A DNA stretch of 64,000 bases from Salinibacterium sp. (GTDB lineage: Bacteria; Actinomycetota; Actinomycetes; Actinomycetales; Microbacteriaceae): contig JAHBSZ010000006.1 of assembly GCA_019638845.1 (NCBI GenBank), positions 108,079-172,078 on the forward strand, given 5' to 3'. Each line of letters opens with the position of its first letter. Positions within the stretch are counted from its first letter, which is position 1. The notes under the pieces are model-generated. The model had not been told where the DNA came from. It ran no database searches and saw only the letters and a program-made list of their open reading frames with translations. This document shows, one piece after another, positions 55,638 to 64,000 of this stretch. The position numbers and the translations under genes were made by a program.

Positions 55638-57644
55638 ATGGACGTCAAGCGCATTTTCCGCGGACCGATCATCTATATCGTGCTCGCTATCGCCGCGGTG
55701 TGGATCGGTACGACCCTTCTGACCAGTAGCGGTTTCAAACAAATCTCCACGCAGGAGGGCCTCGACCTGCTCAAAGGGTCGACGGTCGAGTCGGCCAAGA
55801 TCGTCGACGGCGAGCAACGCGTCGACCTCACCCTTACTGCTGCGGCCGGTGACAACGGCAAGTCCGTGCAGTTCTACTACGTTGCCCCTCGCGGTACCGA
55901 GATTGTCGCCGCCATCAACGCGGCCAACCTCAAGGACTTCAACGACGAGGTTCCGCAGACCAACTTCTTCACGAGCCTGCTGGGCATTCTTCTGCCGTTC
56001 CTCATCATCGGCGTGATCTTCTACTTCCTCCTGTCCCGGATGCAGGGTGGCGGCAACCGGGTTATGCAGTTCGGAAAGTCGAAGGCGAAGCTGGTTGGCA
56101 AGGAGTCGCCCAAGGTGACTTTTGCCGATGTCGCGGGTGCTGACGAGGCGATCGAAGAGCTTGAAGAAATCAAGGACTTCCTCAAGGAGCCCGCGAAGTT
56201 CCTCGCCGTCGGCGCACGCATCCCGAAGGGTGTGCTGTTGTACGGCCCTCCCGGAACGGGAAAGACCTTGCTGGCTCGCGCAACCGCCGGTGAAGCCGGT
56301 GTGCCGTTCTACACGATCTCCGGTTCCGACTTCGTCGAGATGTTCGTGGGTGTCGGCGCGAGCCGCGTGCGCGACCTGTTCGACCAGGCCAAGCAGAACG
56401 CTCCGGCCATCATCTTCATTGACGAGATCGACGCGGTTGGGCGTCACCGTGGCGCCGGTATCGGCGGCGGCAACGACGAGCGTGAGCAGACCCTCAACCA
56501 GCTCCTCGTCGAGATGGATGGGTTCGACGTCAAGACCAACGTGATTCTGATCGCGGCGACCAACCGACCCGACGTGCTCGACCCCGCGCTGCTGCGCCCT
56601 GGCCGATTTGACCGCCAGATCGGCGTGGACTCTCCCGATCTTCAGGGCCGCAAGAAGATTCTCGAAGTACACGCGATGGGTAAGCCCATGGCCGACGGCG
56701 TCGACCTTGAAGTGCTCGCGCGAAAGACCCCCGGATTCACCGGCGCCGACCTCGCGAATGTGCTCAACGAGGCCGCGCTCCTCACCGCGCGCTCGAATGC
56801 CCAGCTCATCGATAACCGCGCCCTTGACGAGGCCGTGGATCGCGTCATGGCCGGGCCGCAGCGTCGCACGCGGTTGATGAATGACAAGGAAAAGCTCATC
56901 ACCGCGTACCACGAGGGTGGTCACGCTCTCGCGGCCGCGAGCATGCGTAACACCGACCCCGTCACCAAGGTCACGATCCTGCCGCGCGGTCGCGCCCTCG
57001 GCTACACGATGGTGCTGCCCCTCGAAGACAAGTACTCGGTGACCCGAAACGAGCTCCTCGATCAGCTCACCTACGCCATGGGTGGCCGCGTCGCGGAGGA
57101 GATCGTGTTCCATGACCCGACAACCGGCGCCTCGAACGACATCGAGAAGGCAACCGCGATCGCCCGCAAGATGGTCACGGAGTACGGCATGAGCACCAAG
57201 GTCGGCTCGGTCAAGCTCGGTCTCACCGCTGGTGAGCCGTTCCTCGGCCGCGACATGGGCGCGAGTCGCGACTACTCGGACAACATCGCCGAAACCATCG
57301 ACGACGAGGTGCGAGCCCTCATCGATCAGGCCCATGACGAGGCCTGGCAGGTGCTCAACACCAACCGGGACACCCTCGACCGGCTCGCCACAGAGCTGCT
57401 CGAAAAGGAAACCCTCGATCACACTCAGCTCGCGACGATCTTCGAGGGCATCGAGAAGCTGCCCGAGCGGCCGCAGTGGCTGTCGAGCGACGCGCGCCCA
57501 CTGTCGAACCGTCCGCCCGTGAAGGTCCCGGCGAAGATCCCTGTTGATTCGGGGCTCGTCGATGGCGGTGTCGACTCCGGCACTCCGTCGAAGCCGAAGC
57601 GCGCCCCCCGGCCGCGCAAGACTCCCGGCATCGCAACCGCCTGA
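55638..57644 (+). CDS. ftsH: ATP-dependent membrane zinc protease FtsH
   Basis: 668 residues. Two N-terminal membrane helices (about 10-27 and 115-133) flank a small periplasmic domain. AAA+ module: Walker A GPPGTGKT near 203, Walker [10 protein letters not shown], second region of homology with [18 protein letters not shown]41 peptidase: HEGGH (His425, Glu426, His429) with Gly in place of the usual Ala. The C-terminal tail is Pro/Lys-rich. It degrades membrane and regulatory proteins. It heads the folate-pantothenate gene run. Confidence 0.97.
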   Translation: MDVKRIFRGPIIYIVLAIAAVWIGTTLLTSSGFKQISTQEGLDLLKGSTVESAKIVDGEQRVDLTLTAAAGDNGKSVQFYYVAPRGTEIVAAINAANLKDFNDEVPQTNFFTSLLGILLPFLIIGVIFYFLLSRMQGGGNRVMQFGKSKAKLVGKESPKVTFADVAGADEAIEELEEIKDFLKEPAKFLAVGARIPKGVLLYGPPGTGKTLLARATAGEAGVPFYTISGSDFVEMFVGVGASRVRDLFDQAKQNAPAIIFIDEIDAVGRHRGAGIGGGNDEREQTLNQLLVEMDGFDVKTNVILIAATNRPDVLDPALLRPGRFDRQIGVDSPDLQGRKKILEVHAMGKPMADGVDLEVLARKTPGFTGADLANVLNEAALLTARSNAQLIDNRALDEAVDRVMAGPQRRTRLMNDKEKLITAYHEGGHALAAASMRNTDPVTKVTILPRGRALGYTMVLPLEDKYSVTRNELLDQLTYAMGGRVAEEIVFHDPTTGASNDIEKATAIARKMVTEYGMSTKVGSVKLGLTAGEPFLGRDMGASRDYSDNIAETIDDEVRALIDQAHDEAWQVLNTNRDTLDRLATELLEKETLDHTQLATIFEGIEKLPERPQWLSSDARPLSNRPPVKVPAKIPVDSGLVDGGVDSGTPSKPKRAPRPRKTPGIATA

Positions 57645-57652
57645 GGCCGCCA

Positions 57653-58219
57653 GTGGCCATCGACTCCGGACGCATCGAGGCGGCCGTCGCCGAATTACTC
57701 TCCGCCATCGGGGAGAATCCGGCGCGGCCAGGGCTCGCCAGCACTCCCCGCCGCATTGCGGAGGCGTACAGCGAGTTCTTCTCGGGCCTCGACAGTGACC
57801 CGGTCGAGCACTTGCGTGAGACGGTTCCGACCGAGGGAACTGGTGAACTCGTGCTCCTGCGCGACATCGAATTCCGCTCGATCTGCGAACACCACCTGCT
57901 TCCCTTTCTCGGCGTCGCACATGTCGCCTATGTTCCCGGCGACCGCATCGTCGGCCTCGGGCGCCTCCCGCGGGTAGTCGAGACCCTTGCGTCGCGACCC
58001 CAACTGCAAGAGCGCCTCGGCGAAGAGATCGCGGATGCCCTGACCGCCGGTCTCGACCCGCAGGGTGTTCTCGTGGTGCTCGATGCGGTGCACGGGTGTG
58101 TCACCGCTCGAGGGGCACGGCAGGCGCACAGTTCCACGGTGACCGTCGCGAGCCGCGGGGTTCTTGCAGACCCGGTTCAGCGCGCGGAAGCCATGGCACT
58201 CATCGGGGGTCACGAGTGA
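57653..58219 (+). CDS. folE: GTP cyclohydrolase I
   Basis: 188 residues from GTG 57653, eight bases after ftsH. SICEHHLLPFLGVAHVAY supplies the zinc Cys/His ligands, and CVTARGARQ contains the second Cys. It makes dihydroneopterin triphosphate, the first folate step. Its stop overlaps folP as GTGA. Confidence 0.97.
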   Translation: MAIDSGRIEAAVAELLSAIGENPARPGLASTPRRIAEAYSEFFSGLDSDPVEHLRETVPTEGTGELVLLRDIEFRSICEHHLLPFLGVAHVAYVPGDRIVGLGRLPRVVETLASRPQLQERLGEEIADALTAGLDPQGVLVVLDAVHGCVTARGARQAHSSTVTVASRGVLADPVQRAEAMALIGGHE

Positions 58220-59022
58220 CCCCGCAGGTATTTGCGATCCTGAACGTCACACCCGATTCGTTCAGCGACGGCGGCCAGTTCTCGAGTGTTGACGAAGCTG
58301 TGGCGCGCGGGATCGAGCTAAGGCAGCAGGGGGCCGACATCGTCGATGTCGGAGGCGAGTCGACCCGTCCCGGTGCCGAGCGGGTGGACCCCGCCGAAGA
58401 ACAAGAGCGCGTCATCCCCGTGATCACCGGGTTGGTCGCTGCCGGAGTGCCCGTGAGTGTCGACACCATGAACGCTTCGACCGCGTTCGCCGCCGCGGAG
58501 GCGGGGGCATCCGTGATCAATGACGTCTCGGGCGGTCTTGCCGACCCGGAGATGTACCGCGTGGTCGCGCAGACCCAGCGCCTGTATATCGCCATGCACT
58601 GGCGTGGTCACAGCACATCGATGGACGATCTCGCGACCTATGACGACGTGGTCATCGACGTCCGTAACGAGCTCAAGTCGCGACTGGCCGAGATGTTCGT
58701 GTGGGGGGTCGAGCGCGAGCAGGTGGTGCTCGATCCGGGTCTCGGATTTGCGAAGAACGCGGCCCACAACTGGCAGTTGCTCGGGCGCCTCGATGAACTG
58801 CAGTCACTCGGGCATCCGTTGCTGATCGGGGCCTCGCGCAAGCGATTTCTCGCGGACGTGTTACCCGACGACGCGACTACCGCCGATCGCGACCTGCCCA
58901 CAGCCGTGGTCAGCGCGTTCGCGGCGCAGGCCGGCGCGTGGGGTCTGCGCGTACACGATGTGCCATCGACGCGTGCCGCGCTCGGTGTGGTCGACGCCTG
59001 GAAGAACGGACGGTCCGCATGA
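58216..59022 (+). CDS. folP: Dihydropteroate synthase
   Basis: 268 residues from GTG 58216, overlapping folE. LNVTPDSFSDGGQF and GGESTRPGAERV are the two DHPS signatures; IGASRKRFL is the C-terminal loop that binds pterin/pABA phosphate. It is the sulfonamide target. Confidence 0.97.
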   Translation: MTPQVFAILNVTPDSFSDGGQFSSVDEAVARGIELRQQGADIVDVGGESTRPGAERVDPAEEQERVIPVITGLVAAGVPVSVDTMNASTAFAAAEAGASVINDVSGGLADPEMYRVVAQTQRLYIAMHWRGHSTSMDDLATYDDVVIDVRNELKSRLAEMFVWGVEREQVVLDPGLGFAKNAAHNWQLLGRLDELQSLGHPLLIGASRKRFLADVLPDDATTADRDLPTAVVSAFAAQAGAWGLRVHDVPSTRAALGVVDAWKNGRSA

Positions 59023-59417
59023 ACCCGACAGACAACATCACCCTGACCGGGTTGCGTGCGAATGCCCATCACGGTGTGCTCGATCACGAGCGGCGCGCGG
59101 GCCAGGTCTTCGTCATCGACGCTGTCGTCTATCTCGACCTTTCCGCAGCTGCGGCTTCCGACGATCTTGATCGCACCGTGCACTACGGAGTGCTCGCGGA
59201 AGAGATCGTCGCCGCGGTCGAAAGCGACCCGGTCGACCTGATCGAGACAGTGGCGGAGCGGGTGGCCGGAGTCGTTCTCGCCCACCAAGCGGTCACCGCC
59301 ACGACCGTCACCATCCACAAGCCGAGTGCGCCGATCGCGGTTCCGTTCGAGGATGTGTCGGTGACGATCACGCGTGCCCAGTCCGCGCCGCGCAACCGAA
59401 CGGGCTTTTCGGTCTGA
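59019..59417 (+). CDS. folB: Dihydroneopterin aldolase
   Basis: 132 residues. ITLTGLRANAHHGVLDHERRAGQ with the catalytic Glu, and VTIHKPSAPIAVPFEDVSVTI with the Lys, are characteristic of FolB. ATG 59019 overlaps the folP stop as ATGA, and its own stop overlaps folK as TGATG. Confidence 0.96.
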   Translation: MNPTDNITLTGLRANAHHGVLDHERRAGQVFVIDAVVYLDLSAAAASDDLDRTVHYGVLAEEIVAAVESDPVDLIETVAERVAGVVLAHQAVTATTVTIHKPSAPIAVPFEDVSVTITRAQSAPRNRTGFSV

Positions 59418-59923
59418 TGTCACACGCGGCGGTACTCGCGCTCGGCAGCAATCTGGGCGACCGCGAGCAGATCATTCGGGCGGGCATCCGTGACATCGCT
59501 GCTCTGCCGGGCGTCGTGGTCACCGGTGCGTCCGGTTTGGTCGAGACGCCGGCCCTCACACTGCACGGGATCGACACGGATGCCCCCACCTACCTCAACG
59601 CGGTGCTGACGGTACGCACGACCCTCGACCCCCATGAGCTGTTGCACGCGCTCAACGGCGTCGAGACCGAGCACGGTCGGGTGCGCAACGAGCGCTGGGG
59701 TGATCGCACGCTCGACATCGACATCATCGATGTTGACGGCGTCGTGATCGCCAGCGACGATCTCACGGTTCCCCATCCGCGTGCCCACGAGCGGGCCTTC
59801 GTCCTTGCGCCGTGGCTACAGATCGTCCCGGATGCCACGCTTCCCGGCTTCGGTCGGGCCGACGCCTTGCTCGCCGCAACGGGGCAAACCCCGTTCGACT
59901 ACCCCGCGGAGCCGCTGCTATGA
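59417..59923 (+). CDS. folK: 6-hydroxymethyl-7,8-dihydropterin pyrophosphokinase
   Basis: 168 residues. AVLALGSNLGDREQII is the N-terminal signature, DRTLDIDIIDVDG the metal-binding Asp pair, and PHPRAHERAFVLAPW the pterin loop. It provides the substrate for FolP. Coupled to folB and to the DUF3180 gene by overlaps. Confidence 0.97.
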   Translation: MSHAAVLALGSNLGDREQIIRAGIRDIAALPGVVVTGASGLVETPALTLHGIDTDAPTYLNAVLTVRTTLDPHELLHALNGVETEHGRVRNERWGDRTLDIDIIDVDGVVIASDDLTVPHPRAHERAFVLAPWLQIVPDATLPGFGRADALLAATGQTPFDYPAEPLL

Positions 59924-60399
59924 CACGCACCAGCTACGTGCACCTCCTTGTACTCGCCGTTCTCGGCGCGGCAGTGCTGTGGTTCGTGGAGGTTGCCCTC
60001 CTCGCGAGCGGCCGCTCTGTGATTACCCCACCGTTCACCCTGGCCGTCGCGCTAGTGCTCATCGGGGTGATCGTCGTGGCGATGGCGTGGCCGATTCGTC
60101 GCGTTGCGCGCCGGGACCATGGAGCCCGTGTCGACCCGTTTTACGCAACGCGTGTTGTCATGCTTGCGAAGGCCTCCGCGCTGAGCGGGGCATTGCTCGG
60201 CGGTGGGGGGCTCGGGATACTCGGGTACTTCTTGAGCCGGCCGGTGCTCCCGGTAGGCTCGGTGTCTGCGGCAATCGCGACCGCCGTCGGCGCCATTCTG
60301 CTCCTCGCGGGTGGCCTGGTGGCCGAGCACTGGTGCACGATTCCGCCCGATGATGATGAGACAAAACGCACCGGCACCCCCGACCCGCAAGGACTCTAA
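59920..60399 (+). CDS. DUF3180 membrane protein
   Basis: 159 residues with four hydrophobic helices. RVDPFYATRVVMLAKASALSGALLGG matches the DUF3180 family, found after folK in actinobacteria. Function unknown. ATG 59920 overlaps the folK stop as ATGA. Confidence 0.88.
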   Translation: MTRTSYVHLLVLAVLGAAVLWFVEVALLASGRSVITPPFTLAVALVLIGVIVVAMAWPIRRVARRDHGARVDPFYATRVVMLAKASALSGALLGGGGLGILGYFLSRPVLPVGSVSAAIATAVGAILLLAGGLVAEHWCTIPPDDDETKRTGTPDPQGL

Positions 60400-60400
60400 G

Positions 60401-60880
60401 TTGAGACTCGACATCGCAGCCGCCGAATGGCGCAGGGTATCGCCCAAGTACGTTGTGGTCGATCTGGTCGGCACGCTCATCTTCGCGCTCGTCGTCGTGG
60501 CCGCGACATCCGTGCCGGCATTCGTCACCCGGATCGTCTACCTGTGGGCAATCCCGGCGTCGATCGCGATTGTGTTCATCGTCGTACTTTCGCTCACGCC
60601 TCGGCGGGTTCGGGCGATGGGGTACCAGCTTCGCGATGACGATCTGGTGTTCCGTAAGGGGCTCATGTTCCAACGGTTCGTCGCCGTGCCCTACGGTCGC
60701 ATGCAGCTCGTCGACATCAACCGTGGTCCGCTCGACCGCGCCGTGGGGCTCAGCGAACTCAAGTTCGTGACTGCGGCAGCAACATCCGGTGTGACCATTC
60801 CCGGACTGCCCGCTGCCGACGCAGAGGAGTTGAGAGACAAGCTCGTCGCGCTCGCGGAGAGCCGCAGGGCAGGACTATGA
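60401..60880 (+). CDS. Bacterial PH-like domain membrane protein, short
   Basis: 159 residues from TTG 60401, with AAGGA correctly spaced upstream; an in-frame ATG at 60356 would overlap the previous gene by 44 bases without a good ribosome site. Two N-terminal membrane helices are followed by a bPH2 (DUF304) domain (RAMGYQLRDDDLVFRKGLMFQRFVAVP). It is paired with the longer PH protein encoded next (YdbS/YdbT-like pair). Function unknown. Confidence 0.88.
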   Translation: MRLDIAAAEWRRVSPKYVVVDLVGTLIFALVVVAATSVPAFVTRIVYLWAIPASIAIVFIVVLSLTPRRVRAMGYQLRDDDLVFRKGLMFQRFVAVPYGRMQLVDINRGPLDRAVGLSELKFVTAAATSGVTIPGLPAADAEELRDKLVALAESRRAGL

Positions 60881-62358
60881 GCTCGACCCGTCTCGCCGAC
60901 GGGGAGTGGCACCGCCTGCACCCCGCGACCCCGCTGCTCAAGGGCGGTATCGCACTCATCGCGATTCTCGGTGTGATCATCGTCAACCTCCGTGACGTGC
61001 TGATCAACATCGTGTTCAGCGGCAACCCGGGGGACGAGTACGACCCGTTCGTGTGGATACTGGAGCACGACTTCGCCGGGCTGATCTTGCTTGGGATCGT
61101 GGCGGGACTCCTCCTCTTCGTCGCGGGCTTCTACATCTCCTGGCGCATGCACACGTTCCGCATCACCGACGAGCAGGTGGAGGTGCGCAGCGGCGTACTG
61201 TTCCGCACCAACCGCCGTGGTCGTCTTGACCGCATCCAGGGCATCAACATCGTCCGCCCGTTCGTAGCTCGCCTGATCGGTGCCGCGCGCCTCGAGATCA
61301 GCGTCGCGGGACAGGACGCCAACGTTCAACTCGCCTATCTGGGCTCCTCAGCGGCAGATGAGCTGCGTCGCGAGATCCTGTTGCTGGCCTCGGGAACGAA
61401 GTCCGAGGCTGCGGAGGCATCGACAAGCTCGACCCTCCTCGACGATCTCCTCGCGCCTGAACTCTCCCCGGATGCCGCACCCCCCGAGTCGGTTGTGCAG
61501 ATGCACCTCGGGCGGCTCATCGGATCGCTTCTGCTGAGCAGCTTCACCGTCGTGCTGCTCGCGGCTGTCGCCGGTGTGATCGTCGTCACCGCGACGACGC
61601 GCGAGTTCTTCTTCCTGTTCGGCTTCGTGCCCGCCATCATCGGTATGGGTAGCTACTACATCTCCAAGTTCACCAAGTCGTTGCGCTACAGCATCGCGGG
61701 AACGCCCGACGGCATCAGGGTCGGTTTCGGCTTACTGTCCACGAGCAATGAGACCCTGCCGCCCGGTCGCATCCATGCGGTTCAAGTGAGTCAGCCGCTG
61801 TTCTGGCGCCCGGCCGGGTGGTGGGAGATCAAGCTCAATCGAGCCTCGCATTCCTCGACAAAGGGAGCGGCAGGGCAGGCCAACACCACCATCCTTCCGG
61901 TCGGAAACCTCGCCGACGTGCGCAAGGTGCTCGAGCTCGTACTCCCCGGCCTGATGGATCCCGAGGCCATCGAATTGCTCGAGCGCGGACTCACGTCGAA
62001 GGGCGGGAATGACGGCTTCACCAACTCGCCGCGCCGTGCTCGTGTGCTGCGCTGGTTCTCGTGGCGCCGGAACGGTTTCGCGCTCGTCCCCGGTGCGGCA
62101 TTGCTCCGGCGAGGAGCCATCTGGCGCACCCTCGTGGTGGTCCCGACAGCCCGCATGCAAAGCGTCGCCCTGTATCAGGGTCCCCTGCTGCGCAGGCTTC
62201 GTCTCGCTGGAATTCGGATGCACACGGTCGCAGGACCGGTGATGCCGTACCTCGGCGCAGTCGACGCGGATACCGCAGTGCAGGCCTTCGGGGATATCGC
62301 CCAGTCGGCGGTGAGCTCGGCGAGCTCAGACACCAGTCACCGCTGGCGCTCCTCCTGA
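60877..62358 (+). CDS. Membrane protein with multiple bacterial PH domains
   Basis: 493 residues, with hydrophobic helix pairs near residues 25-45, 65-90 and 215-260. bPH2-type domains follow the helix pairs (HTFRITDEQVEVRSGVLFRTNRRGRLDRIQGI; YSIAGTPDGIRVGFGLLSTSNETLPPGRI; FALVPGAALLRRGAIWRTLVVVPTARMQS). This is YdbT-like. It overlaps the short PH gene as ATGA. The pair probably forms a membrane complex of unknown role. Confidence 0.88.
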   Translation: MSSTRLADGEWHRLHPATPLLKGGIALIAILGVIIVNLRDVLINIVFSGNPGDEYDPFVWILEHDFAGLILLGIVAGLLLFVAGFYISWRMHTFRITDEQVEVRSGVLFRTNRRGRLDRIQGINIVRPFVARLIGAARLEISVAGQDANVQLAYLGSSAADELRREILLLASGTKSEAAEASTSSTLLDDLLAPELSPDAAPPESVVQMHLGRLIGSLLLSSFTVVLLAAVAGVIVVTATTREFFFLFGFVPAIIGMGSYYISKFTKSLRYSIAGTPDGIRVGFGLLSTSNETLPPGRIHAVQVSQPLFWRPAGWWEIKLNRASHSSTKGAAGQANTTILPVGNLADVRKVLELVLPGLMDPEAIELLERGLTSKGGNDGFTNSPRRARVLRWFSWRRNGFALVPGAALLRRGAIWRTLVVVPTARMQSVALYQGPLLRRLRLAGIRMHTVAGPVMPYLGAVDADTAVQAFGDIAQSAVSSASSDTSHRWRSS

Positions 62359-63059
62359 TGGCACACTCCGGTCGACTCGGGGTTGGCGTCATCGGAGCCG
62401 GCAACGTGGGTCCGGTGCTTGCGGCAGCCCTCGCTGGGGCGGGACATGCGATTGTGGGGATCGCGGCGGTGAGCGAACGCAATCGCGATCGCGCGCGGGC
62501 GATGCTCCCGGATGTACCGATCCTCGAGATCCCCGACCTCATCGAGCGCAGTGAGCTCGTGATTCTGGCGATTCCGGAGTCCGAACTCGAAGCACTCGTG
62601 GCAGGCCTTGCGGCGACGGGCGCCTGGCAGGCCGGGCAGCTCGTGTTGCACACGGCGCCGGGGGTTGGCGTCTCGGTTCTGGCGCCCGCGGTTGCGGCAG
62701 GGGCGATACCTCTTGCCGTGCATCCGGCGATGGTGTTCACGGGAACCTCTCTCGACCTCGTGCGCCTGCGCGAGAGTTACTGCGCGGTGACCGCGCCCAC
62801 TCCCGTGCTGCCTATCGGTCAGGCGCTCGTCGTGGAGATGGGCGGGGAACCGGTGATCGTTGCCGAGTCAGATCGGGCGACCTACGCGGAGGCCATCGCG
62901 ACCGCGACGAGCTTCTCGGCAGAGATCGTACGCCAGTCGACGTCGTTGCTCGCGGGGCTCGGCATCGAGTCGCCGGCCGGCGTGCTCGGGCCGCTCCTGC
63001 GCTCGTCGGTGGAGACGGCATTGACGGCTGCAGGCGAGGAACCGCGCTTCACCGAATGA
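62358..63059 (+). CDS. Rossmann/DUF2520 reductase-like protein
   Basis: 233 residues from ATG 62358 (overlaps the previous stop as TGATG). GVIGAGNVGPVLAAALAGAGH is the NADP loop. HPAMVFTG and the C-terminal GLGIESPAGVLGPLLRSSVETAL match DUF2520, the oxidoreductase-like family often placed before panC. It may act in or near pantothenate synthesis, as a ketopantoate-reductase relative, but this is unproven. Confidence 0.88.
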   Translation: MAHSGRLGVGVIGAGNVGPVLAAALAGAGHAIVGIAAVSERNRDRARAMLPDVPILEIPDLIERSELVILAIPESELEALVAGLAATGAWQAGQLVLHTAPGVGVSVLAPAVAAGAIPLAVHPAMVFTGTSLDLVRLRESYCAVTAPTPVLPIGQALVVEMGGEPVIVAESDRATYAEAIATATSFSAEIVRQSTSLLAGLGIESPAGVLGPLLRSSVETALTAAGEEPRFTE

Positions 63060-63075
63060 GCGGTAACCTCATCTG

Positions 63076-63930
63076 GTGAGCACCCCCGTCGTCGTCGACA
63101 CCGTTCGGGGGATGCGTGAAGCACTCGCCTCGGAGCGCGCAGCCGGCCGAACCGTAGCCCTGACCCCGACTCTCGGAGCTCTGCACGAAGGGCATCTCGC
63201 TCACGTCGTACGTGCGGCCGAGCTCGCCGATGTTCGGGTCGTCTCGATCTTCGTCAACCCGACCCAGTTCACCGTCCCCGAAGATCTGGAGCGATACCCC
63301 CGCACCCTGGACTCGGATGTTGCACAGCTCGCCGCGCGTGGCGTCGACTACGTCTTCGCGCCATCGGTGGAGGAGATGTACCCCTCGGGCCCGACCGAGA
63401 CGAAGGTCACGGCGGGCAAGGTCGGCACGATGTATGAGGGAGCGTCCCGTCCCGGCCACTTCGACGCCGTGCTCACGGTCGTCGCGAAGTTGCTCAACAT
63501 CGTGCAACCCGATGTCGCGACCTTCGGACAGAAGGATGCCCAACAACTCTTTCTCGTGCGACGCATGGTCGCCGACCTGAACCTGAACGTACGTGTCGAG
63601 GCGATCGAGACCGTGCGCGAAGCCGATGGACTCGCGTTGTCGAGCCGGAACCGGTTCCTCGGCCCGAAGGAGCGGCACGCAGCCCGTGTGCTCTCGGCAG
63701 CACTCGAAGCGGCGGCCTCTGCTAGCGACGGCGGTATCGACGCCGCACTCGCCGCTGCCCAGGGAGCACTCATGGGCGAGAACCTGGTCGCCCTCGACTA
63801 TCTGAAGATCGTGCATCCGAAGACCTTTGTGCCGGTGGATGACGGCTACTCGGGTCCGGCGATCGCGATCGTGGCTGCGCAACTGGGAGACACTCGCCTG
63901 ATCGACAACCAGTCGCTCTACCTCGGCTGA
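63076..63930 (+). CDS. panC: Pantothenate synthetase
   Basis: 284 residues from GTG 63076. ALTPTLGALHEGHLAHV is the HIGH-type nucleotide-binding loop (Leu in place of the usual Met), FVNPTQFTVPEDLERYPRTLD binds pantoate, and LSSRNRFL is the KMSKS-like loop. It ligates pantoate and beta-alanine. The gene is complete. Confidence 0.96.
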   Translation: MSTPVVVDTVRGMREALASERAAGRTVALTPTLGALHEGHLAHVVRAAELADVRVVSIFVNPTQFTVPEDLERYPRTLDSDVAQLAARGVDYVFAPSVEEMYPSGPTETKVTAGKVGTMYEGASRPGHFDAVLTVVAKLLNIVQPDVATFGQKDAQQLFLVRRMVADLNLNVRVEAIETVREADGLALSSRNRFLGPKERHAARVLSAALEAAASASDGGIDAALAAAQGALMGENLVALDYLKIVHPKTFVPVDDGYSGPAIAIVAAQLGDTRLIDNQSLYLG

Positions 63931-64000
63931 CGCCGGGAACGCTCCCCTCCCCCCCCGCCCCCGCGCCCTCCGCCCCCCCCCGCGCCTCCCCGCCCCCCCC
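63931..64000. other. C-rich low-complexity tail
   Basis: 70 bases after panC made almost only of C runs with scattered G, T and A. It does not look like the genome around it and is probably an assembly or read-end artefact rather than biology. Confidence 0.7.

Noticed and set aside
55521-57920. Long open frame antisense to ftsH (about 800 codons)
   Set aside because: It is the complement of a certain ftsH gene; high GC makes such antisense frames common, and it has no protein-like domains.

Overview
The window is high-GC, densely packed and in actinobacterial gene order: a GC3-rich codon pattern, many GTG starts, many 1- or 4-base start/stop overlaps, the ftsH-folE-folP-folB-folK-DUF3180-PH-PH-DUF2520-panC string, tilS-hpt upstream of ftsH, and treX-treY. 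This fits the Actinomycetota, most likely a Microbacteriaceae member; the genus cannot be fixed from the sequence alone.

Layout. 1-4164: trehalose synthesis (treY cut by the left edge, treX). 4247-10949: housekeeping and accessory genes (GIY-YIG-like protein, NmrA-like reductase with a TetR regulator, aldo/keto reductase, threonine synthase, gluconokinase, APC permease). 10973-16421: a six-gene minus-strand run, VIT-type metal transporter, response regulator, histidine kinase, ferric-reductase-like flavocytochrome, FMN-binding exported protein and ApbE flavin transferase. 16497-18902: arsenic genes (ArsO-like flavoprotein, ArsR, AqpS-like channel) around a double dyad operator. 18909-26846: Cys-less HesB-fold protein, MASE1 histidine kinase, HPF-like protein, and a copper regulon (CopB-type ATPase facing CsoR-CopZ-CopA across two CsoR boxes). 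26854-31092: amine oxidase, FMO with divergent TetR, and a secreted HNH/Excalibur protein.

31207-43377 is the most unusual block: five tightly linked plus-strand genes encoding an exported, membrane-anchored VWA protein, a 1151-residue Tub_2-type tubulin/FtsZ-superfamily protein, a 697-residue protein with two membrane segments, an 1167-residue polytopic protein, and a Zn-ribbon/HExxH peptidase resembling DA1. It looks like one membrane-associated cytoskeletal or remodelling machine. Tubulin-like/VWA pairings have been predicted before; the three partners here are not ones I can name.

43514-50146 is a tandem of two elements in the 3' end of tRNA-Phe, marked by three copies of a 40-46 bp piece of that tRNA. 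The inner element (about 4.5 kb) is like a small AICE: rolling-circle Rep, DUF262+HEPN defence-like pair, HTH repressor, tyrosine integrase and a triple-palindrome operator. The outer element (about 2.1 kb) has no integrase and carries a proteasome-fold Ntn-hydrolase candidate with an N-terminal Thr behind the initiator Met. 50102-50411 holds tRNA-Phe, -Asp and -Glu. From 50664 the chromosome core resumes: two paralogous coiled-coil cell-wall hydrolases (M23, NlpC/P60), pyrophosphatase, tilS, hpt, ftsH, folate genes, PH-domain membrane proteins and panC. The last 70 bases are low-complexity C-rich sequence that looks like a contig end.
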